Origin: Rotaria macrura
Lineage: Eukaryota; Rotifera; Eurotatoria; Philodinida; Philodinidae
DNA: 64,000 bases
Reading direction: 5' to 3'
Assembly (NCBI GenBank): GCA_900239685.1
Contig: OENT01000575.1
Coordinates: 32,103 to 96,102, forward strand
Shown: piece by piece, positions 37,501-48,092 of the stretch
How positions within the stretch are numbered: position 1 is the first letter of the stretch
Layout of the letters: every line of letters starts with the position of its first letter
Made by a program: the position numbers and the translations under genes
Notes under the pieces: generated by a model
Told to the model about the DNA's origin: nothing
The model's input: only the letters and a program-made list of their open reading frames with translations
Databases searched by the model: none

Positions 37501-40500
37501 ACTGGTACCGACAGTTTTTCTTTTCCATAGAAATATTCTTGACAAATGAAAAGATATTTCTTTTCACGATAACTGTTTTTCTTCAACTTTTCTACATTGA
37601 TCCAGTGTTAAAGAGTATTACATCTAATATACAAATACTAACACTTTGCTCTAGTAATCGTTATGCTGTCTCTCATCAAGAATAGCGACAAAATCGTACC
37701 TCTTGATTATTGTTTTCATCTTAAAGTAGTTCCTGTGTCTACTACTCGATAATTATTTTCATAATGATATGAGGAATAAGAAACAGCATGATCATGAAAG
37801 AAATTAATGGATATTATGCTTGCAAAAAATTCAACTTCGTTGTACTATAAACAAAGAAAAACGTCTCTTTCATCTGTTCATTAACTTATCATGCGATAAT
37901 TAACGAGACGAAAAAAAAAGCATTCTATTTCGTACCCCATGTATATAATCAAGTGTCATAACAATTTGAGCTGAATAAAATTTTGCTTGAAGTTCGGTTA
38001 ATTTTTGATAATTCATTAGTGTATATAAATCTCCACCCTGTAGCCATTCAAATGCCAAGTAAACATATTCATTGTCTTTGAAGCTTGTTATGAATTGAAC
38101 CTATTTTTGACAATAAAGTAAATACTCCTGTTATTTAGATTACCAGTAAAATAGATGAAATACACTATCGTGTAAGATAAAAATGGTCACACGAAAATTC
38201 ATTTCATCATTGAATGATTTAGCTCGATTATGGTAGGTTACATCAACCAATAGCAGACTGATTAATACAAGACCAAAAAGATAATGGAATATTTAAACAA
38301 TGGTATGCTTTTTATCAACTTCTTGCAGATACTCGCTTCAAATATCGATGTTAGTCCATGGAACAAGAGGGTTCCTCCATCGATGCAACTAACGATTAAA
38401 GAAAGATGTAATTTGTATTCTAAATGATTCTTTAAAACAGAAAAAGCTGTTAGAACAATTCATGTGGTACTAAATTATTAAACACACACAATTTTTAGAC
38501 AGTGCAACTAATTACAGGGCGACTGTTTTCCTTCATTGCTGTTCGATGCATATTTCTACATTATACTTTTGTTTCATCCATGACAAAATAATTGTACATG
38601 ACAAAATCTTATGATTCATAATAGCTTAAACGAATCGATTTAAATACTAGTAGGAAGCATTGTTCGTATCGAAAATCATTAACATGAAAATATGTAAAAA
38701 TTTTAGTATGACGAGACGTTAATTCCACGTTGAAAGTTTTTGTGATCTGTTTATCGACACTGCTGAATCGAACTACTCAGTAAAGCATCTGTTTGTGACG
38801 ATTGTCGAACTGCAAGTGTGACAGAACAATTAGACTATGTTTTCTTTATTCTTTAATTAAAATTCATTCACGAGCACGAGACGACCGTAGCATGAACTAT
38901 TAGATAACATTACATTCTATCTTATTTATACTAGACAAAAACGTTCAATTTTAATTTGATACTACTTTCATGGAGTAAAACATTCAACGGAAATTATTTG
39001 TCAATCGTCGATAGATGAAATGTTCGAATTTTAGGTTTAAGAAAATTGTAGAGATTAAAATATATTTACTTATGGAAATGTGAATGATACCATAACATTC
39101 TATTCCCTATAGGCAAAGAATTTTTAGAGTCTATTAGGCACCTGAAAAATTGAAATGACTACTGTTAAAATATTTGATTTATCGAGATAGTTTTCATACG
39201 CGCACTTCTTCTATGAAATATTGACAACGAATTTTACGGTCTTGAACGATTATCATTGCAAATTCTTGCATCGAGATATTACAAGTGTCCTTTACGACTG
39301 AAACTTAGATGAACAAACGTCAATGTTTTGAAGGAATCTGTTGTTTTTCTTCTATTGAATATTTAAAACATCTGTCATGGCAATTCCCCTTGATTATAAT
39401 TTATATATAATCTCAATGTAACTCGTACCATCAGAATATTGATATACGGAGGAGTAATTTTAGCTGTAATTCATTGCAACTGTGTATGAAAATACCGCCA
39501 ATAAAAACTTCAAAAACAATGATGTTGCTCAGGTGTGCGTGGTATCTATTTTTGATTGTTAGTGAAGATAAGTCAGATGCTCATACTCACTTCCCACATA
39601 TCAAGAATAATAAATCTGCCTTCAACATTGAAATATAAATTTGTTTGTCGAAGATAAACTTGTGTAAGAAAATAAACTTTCTATTGAAATGAAAAGATTA
39701 TTTTTGAACTTAAATATCTCAGAAGAAAAATCTGTCACAGTTATGTCATATGAATACGTAATCATTGGTTATTTTCATAAAATATGGGTAATTCTCATTA
39801 CAATAGGATACGGCTATGGCATAGGATAGAAAATTTATAACCTGAAGGTATCTAATTATGATATGAAAGCAAAATTAAGTTTTATTAAAGAAACATTAGA
39901 GTGATGGGAAAAATAATCATTGAATTATCCAAATCGTAATGTACTGACAAATTACTATTAGGCCTTCCAAGGTTGATCTAGCAACAATTGAACGGAGTTT
40001 TTCAGTACAAATGAAAACGTTTTAGAAGAAAGAAGAGTGGAGGTGGATGTGGATATCAAATAGTAATCAATTCCCGTAAAATGGTGCCGTGTTGTCCTCA
40101 GTTCAACGTTGTTTAAGAAATCTTATCCATTATGTTTTTAGGAATATGTGTTAAAATTGAGTGTATCATTATTTTTAAGAGTACAAAGGAAAGTTCAAAT
40201 CGATCGTTTCGTTTATATTATACTTATTGTATCTCACTTGGATTCTGACGTCAAATGTAAATAATAGCATTGGTTGAAATCTCATTGATGATATGCGTTC
40301 AAATTTCTGGAACTGAAACATAGAAGATATTTCTTCAAAGTTCTTCTACTAGATGAAAAATTAATATATTTAGAAGATGCATCCTTATATTCTATTTTTA
40401 TATTTAACCGATTTGTTTTCATGATTTTTGTATGATAATAATTGGAGATGGTGAAGCAACTACTTGTCTATCCCTCTTAATATCCATGTCAAATGAACAG

Positions 40501-41246
40501 AAGGATAAACGTTTTAGAAATCATGTTTTTTTATAGATACTTGAGAGAGATGTGCAACTTTGACGATTTAGAAGATGAAATAAAATGACATGGAATATTC
40601 TATGCGAAATTTTCTGAAAGAATTGTCTCTATCATACAACCAGTGTTTTTAAAAAATGGATATGTTTAATTCGTTGAGAAAAACTACAAATATTATCAAG
40701 CGTAATTCCAAATATGCCTAATCTTCTATTAATTTGAAATGATTACAGCAGGAGTTTATGTTTAACAATTATTTCATCTATTTTACTGACCAAATCGGAT
40801 ATCAAGATATGATTTACAATATTTGGATGATGTAATGCAAACGTATATTGTCTTTCAGATATAGCTGTTTGTTGTTCATGTGTTTCAATTAAGGCAGATT
40901 TTTTAATTGCTTTTAATGCAACATATTCGTTCGTATCCATATGATAAGCAAGAAAAACTGTACCATAACCTCCTACACCTAATGGACGTAAAATCTCAAA
41001 TGAATCCAATGAAAGACGATGGTCAACTGTTAAACGTTTTGTTAACAGATTATTAAATGTATCGATTTGGGATTGACGTTTTTGTAGATATTCATTTAAG
41101 TCATTGAATTTCGATACAATTCTTGATACTTGACAAAAACGTGATCGATGTTCAATCGGTTCGATTGTTTTTTGTTTCACATTGTTGAATTGATTATCGA
41201 AAACATCTGATTTTACATAACTGATATCATTGAATTTAGATTTCAT
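34553..41246 (-). CDS. Divergent PKA/PKG-like AGC protein kinase
   Basis: Predicted Ser/Thr kinase of 424 residues. Exons on the minus strand: 40818-41246, 37936-38100, 36311-36449, 36028-36259 and 34553-34862. All are GT-AG with closing phases. The N-terminal 80 residues are unrecognised. The kinase domain begins LDSFEILRPLG with glycine loop 90-97 (GVGGYGTV), Lys112 in ALKAI, Glu131, RDLKPEN at 204-210, and DLG at 223-225 in place of DFG. The activation loop is KTFCGTPHY and APE is at 245-247. The motif before RD is Phe where PKA and PKG have Tyr. After GDAPY an insertion of about 40 residues separates the lobe. The C-terminus (YVAPFIP, final FNEF) matches the AGC tail of PKA (FTEF). No cyclic-nucleotide-binding domain is present. 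Catalytic residues are kept, so activity is plausible. Introns total over 5 kb. Leader is about 12 nt after an AG at 41259-41260. Confidence 0.85.
34863..36027 (-). other. Kinase intron 4 (1165 bp)
   Basis: AT-rich. I see no repeat, frame or transposon end within it. Donor GTAAAC and acceptor TATTAG are clear. Confidence 0.7.
36450..37935 (-). other. Kinase intron 2 (1486 bp)
   Basis: AT-rich with no recognised content. The plus-strand frame 36848-37042 (64 codons) has no domain and is not supported. Confidence 0.7.
38101..40817 (-). other. Kinase intron 1 (2717 bp)
   Basis: The longest intron in the window. It splits the kinase between the PNI and VQFITSFKD segments. No transposon ends, tRNA-like motif or open frame above 60 codons was found. 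Donor GTAAAT, acceptor AAAAATAG. Confidence 0.7.
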
Positions 41247-41923
41247 TACATAGACTGGCTAAACCTCAAAAGAAAAAAACGGAAAAGCAACAATACGATA
41301 AGAAAATTATTCCTTGGCAACGTTGTTAGCTGTTTTTCATAGAGCGCTGAAGGACGATATCGAGTATTATTTATTCTGTATTAATATTCACATAGACACA
41401 TCAAAAACATTGCATGCTAGAATTTTTTTTTTCTTCTATCAGTTCTTTTATATGTCTTATTATACAATCTTTTGCTAATGGTATAGATGATACGAATACC
41501 GAAAGAGAGAAAAAAAGCCGAGTTTATGCAATAACAAGCCTACGCTATTAGTCGTCTAGGTCTAGCTAGAGAGATTATTTATATTTTTTTTTCGAGAATC
41601 TTCTATATTTATCGTCACATATGGAGGATATGAAGAAAAATAGGAAGCATATTATTTTTGCTTAGTTAAGTATGCAGAGATATACTCGTATGGAATATCT
41701 CTAAATGAAGGCAAGAGCATCTTCTAGCTTTTTTTTGCATAGTCGATGTTGTCTTGTTCTTTTCTTTCTCTCTATGTGCGATACAGGGAGAGACATGTCA
41801 ATATATCGAGCAGTCGTCGTTTTCTTCTTGTGTAACCACAAACGTACAAACTATATATCTGAAGTAACAAGAACGAAAGAAGAAAGAACAAGCAACATAT
41901 CTATTCATTAATATAGATAATAA
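41247..41923. promoter_or_regulatory. Shared divergent upstream region (kinase / IGFBP-like gene)
   Basis: The kinase (minus) and the IGFBP-like gene (plus) start 677 bp apart and point away from each other, so this segment must hold both promoters. Splice-acceptor AGs lie at 41259-41260 (minus strand) and 41915-41916 (plus strand), leaving leaders of about 12 and 7 nt. The 68-codon frame at 41705-41911 has no resemblance and is not called. No specific factor site is claimed. Confidence 0.55.
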
Positions 41924-43624
41924 ATGATGGCTATTCGATTTTTAACATTATTCATTTTAGCAATTTTCTATTCGACAGCTACAGGTCAAGGTAGATCATG
42001 TGAACCATGTGATCCATCGAAATGTCCATTGGTGAGAAAATTCTTCATTTTTACATTGAAGAAAAAATTTCTTTTTCTCATAGACTTCGGACAAAGAATG
42101 TCTCGCTGGTTTGACACTCGATAGATGTGGTTGTTGTCAAGTTTGTGCACAACGTGAAGTTCGTACTTAATTCATTTATGAAATATATCTATATCATTCA
42201 TTTATGTCTTTTATCATTAGAGTGAACTATGTAATCATCCTGAAGTACCATCAAACAAACAATACGAAGCATGCGGTGAAAATCTTCAATGCCGGTAACT
42301 ATTCATACGAGTTTCTTCTGGACTTCATGTTCACCACTTTTATTTTGAATGAATTTTCCATCATGATAATACAAATTCATCATTGTACCATAGAGTTCGA
42401 TGTTATGAGGATGCAATAGGCAATCATACTCTAATCAGTTGTCATTCTTAAGCTTCTAAATAAACCCAAGTTTGAATAAGTCAACTTATTCTGAACCATC
42501 GAGCCTGTGAATTCGATATATTGATAAGATTTTGAATATATTGCAGAGGAATAAAAAAATTTACAATGCCATACTTGAATGACATTAAGAAAATTGTATT
42601 CATCAGTAGTTAGCAAAATCCATACAGAATTGATGGAGAAAAGAGTTCACTCTATCGAAATGTACATGATCTTCGATAGTTGACTTGAAGTGACTGAAAA
42701 ATTTGACACTTCTATAATCGCTTTAAATCTCTTACTTCACAAAACTATTCATGAGAGGTGTTCTAAAACAATGGTTTCAATAAATTGCTCAATGCTCTTT
42801 TAAATAAGTTGTGTGGAATCTGTTCGATCTGTTCATCTAAATTTTTCTTATTTCATCACATAGAGTTCGTAAGGATAGTCGTGGAATACCACGTGAAGCA
42901 CGATGTGAATGTAACGATCAAACCGAAATGTGTGGGTAAGTTTCATAAATCGAATGTTTTTAAAAGCATGCATCATTACGTAATCACATTAGTTCGGATG
43001 GAAAAACTTATCGCAATTATTGTCACTTAACGGAATCAAGTAAACTTGCTAAAATTGAACAAAAGCCAGTTATTAAAGTAGTTAAACGTAAACCATGTGA
43101 TTCAGGTAATATTGAATAAGAAAAACAAACAATAAATTGACTTGATCTTATTTCCATCATTACTGTTATGTTATTGGTCTAGCACCTGAAATAACCGTAC
43201 CACCTGTAAGCGTATCGAATAAAACTGGAAGTAATGTATTTTTAACATGTGAAGTTGCCGGTGTCCCATTACCTGTTGTTGAATGGGTATATCGATCACC
43301 AACAGGAAAACTCATTGTTTATCCAAGTAAGATGATGACTAACAAATGACTCATGTATGCTAACAATCACTTTCGTATAGCTGATGATGATCGTATATCA
43401 ACATTAGTTCGTGGTGGACCCAATACTCATGTTTTAACATCATGGCTTCAAATTCAATCTTTACAACGTAATGATGAAGGTACATATACATGTGTTGCAA
43501 GTAACACATTAGGCAAGGTCGAAAAAGCATGCTCTGTTATTGTAGAAAGTAAGTCAAACACAAAAAGAAGATTCTCTTGTTATTTATTTAATTTTAATTT
43601 GATTTAGACGGCCGGGAATTTTAA
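41924..43624 (+). CDS. IGFBP7-like secreted protein (IB + Kazal + Ig)
   Basis: Predicted secreted protein of 256 residues, similar in layout to IGFBP7/Kazald1, which bind insulin-like ligands or act in the extracellular matrix. Exons: 41924-42031, 42084-42158, 42221-42294, 42864-42935, 42993-43105, 43183-43326, 43381-43548 and 43608-43624; all phases close. Residues 1-23 are a signal peptide. A Cys-rich IB module follows (CEPCDPSKC, then the hallmark RCGCCQVCA). A Kazal-type module comes next (CECNDQTEMCGSDGKTYRNYC). The last part is one Ig domain, with its Cys pair in FLTCEVAG and YTCVASNTLG and the Trp in VEWVY. The last exon adds only NGREF. Human IGFBP7 is about 282 residues with the same order. 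Donor of intron 2 is the unusual GTTCGT. Ligand is not known. Confidence 0.9.
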
Positions 43625-46017
43625 AGCAATAACAATTGTTCTTTCTCTTATTCAAATCTATTCTATTAACTGAATTCTAAACAATTTTTTTCTATCTATA
43701 TTGATTGATCTGTTTGCAGTTAGTTACACAAACTATCTTTTTCTTTTTATTACTTGTCATTCAACGTGTGCTTGAGTAGACTCTTAGATGACGAAAGCTT
43801 TTTTCATGTATTATGCTTTTCCTCTCTCTCTCTTTTATCGACATTTATAAATTTCATTCTTATTGAAATTCGAGAGAGATTATAATGAAGGAAATATATT
43901 TAAATCAATTTTACTCAATAATTAAACAAAATACTTATACTAAGAGAGTATTTTCAGAAGAGAATAAACGTTAATGTGAAATGAGAAGATAGATATTTTT
44001 TTATTTAGTTGACTCTTCAGCTTCAGTGTTGAACACATTCTGATTCAGGATCACTTATAACACATTATAACACTTGACTAGTATCTATTAGGCGCAATCA
44101 GTTTGATTGTAGATGTGAAATTCAAACTCAAATATTGTCTGTTGATTCAATAACAAACTTGACTGATTTCGATTTGGTGTATATTCGTTCGAGAATCAAC
44201 CTTGGTGATTGAAATTTAGATCATTTTCCAAATCAGCTGTTTTCAAGCATGGCGCAAAAAGAGTATTGAACTACATTATAATAGAAATTTACTTCTCAAC
44301 ATCAGTTTCACAAATGTTTCCAATCGAAGACGAGCGATCCTACTTCAGTACTATCTCTTTGAAATATATGACGCAAATGTATGTGCGCTGGTCCCAAGAA
44401 TCATTACAATTCAATCAACTTCGCTAGTGTAGTGTTGCAAGAGCTATAGGATGTACCTCTTCTCTTTTGATTTCACTCGAAGGAAGAACGCTGCTAATCA
44501 CTTTGGAAAGTTGGCTGGTCTCTAATTCGATATTGAAATTTCTCAACGATCGAAAAACATTTCCTCAGAATATTTCAACAAGCTATTAATGTTGATCGAA
44601 TGTGAAACACGATGTAGCTATTGTTACTAAGAACATAAGGTTCATGGTTTGATCAACGAAATTTCTACATTGTCGATATGATATTTTAAATGTTCACAAA
44701 GTCCTGAGAGTTACACGAAGCCGGATGAAACATGCAAGAGAAAAAGAAAAAAAGTTTCATTCAGTCTAATGTGAATTAAATTATTCGATATTTGGTCGAT
44801 TGAGGTGTCAGCGACCCTAATATGCATTTTACTCTCGAATGTTTAAGGTTGATCGAGTTCGTGGACACAATAAGCAGTCTATACACCACTCGTTCAGCTT
44901 TTGGTGTATGTATAACACGTTCATGTTTTCGATCATGAAATTGACTTGATCACATGTAAGTCACAGAAGTTTGTTTCTCGGTTGACAAACGGCTATAGTA
45001 AATATATATTTTTGGTCGCCTTCTATAAAGTAAAGATGTATGTGAAAAGCTGATCGACGATATTGAAAAAAGGCAGGATATTTTCATAGCTAGTGATGAT
45101 TTAAATAACTATGAAGCAAAATAAAAAAACTAGATGTTTATCTAAAAAGCATCTCTTTTGAAAAGCTACGGTATAAGCATATCTTTCTCTTTAGCCACAG
45201 TTTTTTTCGACTACAAGCGATGTCGATGGAAATGACTAGTCGAGAGCATCTATGCAAATATTTTCAAGTAGGGCGTTATAAGTACGAAAACATCACGCCA
45301 TGTGTTGTTAGTGGCGAATAACCATGGAAGTGCACCTCATTCAAACAACTTTCATGGAGAATTTCTAGTGTATTGAACTGTATCCGTGGGTTCATTGTTC
45401 GTGAACTTTATAAGAATAAAGGAAAACTGGATAGACAATTGATCGCTTTTCGTATTACTGCCGTTATTTTATGGTAGAGTGCATGCACACACGATACATT
45501 TTCTAATCTCAAAAAGATGCTGGAAGAATTCGGGTATCATGTTGTTTACAACTTAAATTTTATTTCATAAGAAACATGGACCATTATTTATGCATCTGAT
45601 GCCCCTGTAATTAAGACCTTGATCGAATGGATTATTTTAATGGTATGTTCAGTAATTAATTCTGTTATGGCTCATCACAAATGTGACAGACAGGAAGATA
45701 CCGTAACATATTACTGGGGACTCAAATCCATTTTCTTTACAGCAACAAATAAATAGATATATCGAAATTTCGTCTCAAACTTTCCTACCGGTTACAAGAA
45801 ATCATTTAATTTGTCAATCGATCATATGTTGAGTCAGGCATCGCTCTTTTTAGTGACTATGGTGTTTCTGATGGTACCTGGCGTACGTGGTGTTTTGAAT
45901 GCAGTGGACATGAATCATTATTGTGATTATAATCTGCAAAATTGTCATTGCTTCAACATGTTTGCAATGAACTTCACTGAAGGCGAACTTTGAGCGATAC
46001 ATCATATAGAATATTAA
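43625..46017. other. Intergenic with decayed coding-like stretch
   Basis: 43625-45370 shows nothing recognised. From about 45370 to 45993 one plus-strand frame reads as protein-like runs (for example GKLDRQLIAFRITAVILW and KKMLEEFGYHVVYNLNF) interrupted by several stops. This suggests an old gene or transposon in decay. No family was recognised. The frame at 45811-45993 has a hydrophobic start but ends at TGA. Confidence 0.4.
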
Positions 46018-46953
46018 AAAGGACGAGAAAAATTGAGGATACTGAGAATACTCTTGCTATTGAACATCTTATCTTATTCGGTTTATAATCAACGTTTATT
46101 ACAAATTAGTTTTGAATTTCAAAGTCGAGCGTATTATATTGTAAAAATTATAACTATGCTCAGATTTATTCTACTATCTATGGCCGTACCGATTGCTTGC
46201 GTTTATAACATAGATGTCCATGGTGCCGCTGCCGCCACGGCGGTAGCGGTACTTTTTTCAAAATCTCATCGCCGTAGCGGGGCGGCAGTGGCAGATTATT
46301 TTTTTCAGCCGTCGCGGCAGCAGCAGATTTTCAGTGGCGCTAAAACTCTCTACACCCTACAAAAATAATGAATCTACTATTTTTCGAAAGAATTTTTGCT
46401 AGTTCTCATCTCTTTTTACATTGGTATTTCATTAAACAGGAATTGTAAACTCTGTATCAGATAGATTGCCTATTTTTTGTGAAAAAGTAGATTTTTTATA
46501 CTTTTTAATGCAGCGGCAGTGGTTCTGTTTTTATACGTGGCGTTGCAGTAACAACCGTTTTGGAACCTCCGCGGCGTGGTATCGTCGTGGCAGCAATTTT
46601 TCAAAAACCGCGGCGGCGCGGCAGCGGTAGATTGTCACCCACGATGGACATCTATGGTTTATAATCTATGCGATTACCCATATATCAGAAGCTATTTCGA
46701 TATTCCTGACGTCACTGTATTTCTTGTCAGTTTAATTTTCCTCCATTTGAATCTCCGGCTTAAGTCAGATCAGAAGGTAGTAGACAATGGCTCAGACATA
46801 TACCTAATGAAAAAACCACATGTTCTTCCACCACTGCATTCATTTTTTCATGAATCAATCATTCATTACCGAACTTGTTCTTTGCATCCAGACACTTGTT
46901 GTGAATTTAACGACTCACTTACCCAGTTCAATGGATACCATCTTACACTCTAA
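46018..46953 (+). pseudogene. Open frame split by a hAT insertion, unknown product
   Basis: A plus-strand frame is open from 46018 to 46200, where element 46209-46656 begins after its duplicated target. The same frame resumes at 46657 and stays open to a stop at 46951-46953. Without the insertion and one target copy, the frame would span about 159 codons with no stop. The product would be hydrophobic at the N-terminus (RILRILLLLNILSYSVYN) with a second hydrophobic stretch (VTVFLVSLIFLHLNL) and a Cys/His-containing C-terminus. No ATG or splice site near the start is convincing, so it may be an internal exon. The family is not recognised. Confidence 0.4.
46209..46656. mobile_element. hAT-type MITE (448 bp) with GCGGC-rich ends
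   Basis: The termini are inverted repeats CATAGATGTCCAT (13 bp perfect, then similar). The element is flanked by a perfect 8-bp duplication GTTTATAA at 46201-46208 and 46657-46664. Inside each end are dense GCCGCC/GCGGC repeats (46226-46330 and 46510-46630), in sharp contrast to the AT-rich core. No protein is encoded. The 8-bp duplication and the CA start support the hAT superfamily. A perfect duplication suggests a recent insertion. Confidence 0.85.
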
Positions 46954-47240
46954 GAACATAGGTTTTTTACGAAACATATAAAGGTTTTTTCCGCGGGCAC
47001 ACCAGAAGAATTTTTTATGTTTCAGTATAGAACTTCAAATGGTTTGGTCGGTAAGCTGCAGAAACCTTTTAGGTTTTGTAAATCTTGAAAAGGTTGATTT
47101 ATGTTCAGATTTCTAAAAAGGAAGTTACGAATTTTCTGTAATTTCTAAGAACAATTAAACTCACAGAAAACTATTTTCAAAATTTCAGTAAGTTTCAAAA
47201 CTTTGGGAAATTTCAGAAATTACCGAAATTTCGGAAAATG
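46954..47240. repeat. Left half of a GAAATTTC-rich repeat
   Basis: From about 47100, motifs related to GGAAATTTCGGAAATT recur. They resume after the foldback at about 47540-47640, so the foldback appears nested in this older repeat. Ends were not fixed. 46954-47100 has an AGGTTTT-type repetition only. Confidence 0.45.
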
Positions 47241-47540
47241 CCTATGTGAAAAAAAAGATGTAAAAAAATCGGTTTTAATAATCAAAAAATCGATTTTAAT
47301 CATATGCCTTCAATCAATATTTTTAGCAGTAATAATCACAACAAAATCAGATGATAATCGATTATTTCAAATATCATGATTATAATCGATTTGACAAAAT
47401 TTCGAAAATCCATTATAATGTTGATATTTGAAATAATCGATTATCATCTGATTTTGTTGTGATTATTACTGCTAAAAGTATTGATTGAAGGCGTATGATT
47501 AAAATCGATTTTTTGATTATTTTTTTTACATGGGTGGAAG
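47241..47540. repeat. Foldback element 1 (about 300 bp palindrome)
   Basis: Two arms of about 120-140 bp are nearly perfect reverse complements around a centre at about 47390-47405. Both arms contain TCAATCAATA, AGCAGTAATAATCACAAC and AATCGATTATTTCAAATAT in opposite orientation. Outer ends read CCTATGTGAAAAAAAAG and, on the reverse strand, CCCATGTAAAAAAAATAATC. It would form a long hairpin as single-stranded DNA or RNA. No coding capacity. Confidence 0.85.
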
Positions 47541-47708
47541 TTATGGAAATTTTGGAAAATTTCGGAAATTGCAGCATTTTTCGAAGTAACAAAGGTTTTG
47601 GAGGCATCATTTCCGAAACTTCCTTAATTTCCTTTTTGGAAGCCTGACACTGTCGGGGTGTAGAAGGTGATAAAAGTCGCACCCAAACCCACTCGCACCC
47701 GCACCCTG
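47541..47708 (-). mobile_element. Repeat remnant and single hAT-like terminus
   Basis: 47541-47640 continues the GAAATTTC repeat. On the minus strand from 47708 the sequence starts CAGGGTGCGGGTGCGAG and continues with more GGGTGC units to about 47676. This resembles a hAT end with subterminal repeats. No matching opposite end was found, so it is probably a truncated copy. Confidence 0.4.
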
Positions 47709-47718
47709 TGACGTTTTT

Positions 47719-48092
47719 TCTACCCAGTGAAAAAAATCAGATTAATTATATCACATTATGTCAGATTAGAACCGGAATTTCGTTCAAGCAAATGCAAATA
47801 ATAGTCGATTGAAATCTTCAAACCTCAACGATGATTAAATTTTTCATCAAAAACGATCTTCACTGATCAAGTAAAAATTCTGATTAAAATCATATTTTTG
47901 ATTCGATATGATTTTAATCGAAACAATACGCTTTAACTAGAATTTGACTCGATTAATTAAGATTTTTTTGATTAAAAATAAAATCATCGTTTGCTTTTGA
48001 AGATTTCAATCGACTATAATTTGCGTTTTCTTGAACAAAAGTTCGGTTGTAATCTGAAATAATGTGGTATAATCTGGCTTTTTCCTTACTGG
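47719..48092. repeat. Foldback element 2 (about 374 bp palindrome)
   Basis: The left arm (about 47719-47890) and right arm (about 47930-48092) are imperfect reverse complements over about 150 bp. Shared blocks include AGTCGATTGAAATCTTCAAA and CATTAT followed by TCAGATTA. Termini are CCCAGTGAAAAAAATCAG and, reversed, CCCAGTAAGGAAAAAGCCAG. It lies 10 bp from the hAT-like terminus ending at 47708. Divergence between arms is higher than in foldback 1, so it is probably older. Confidence 0.75.
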
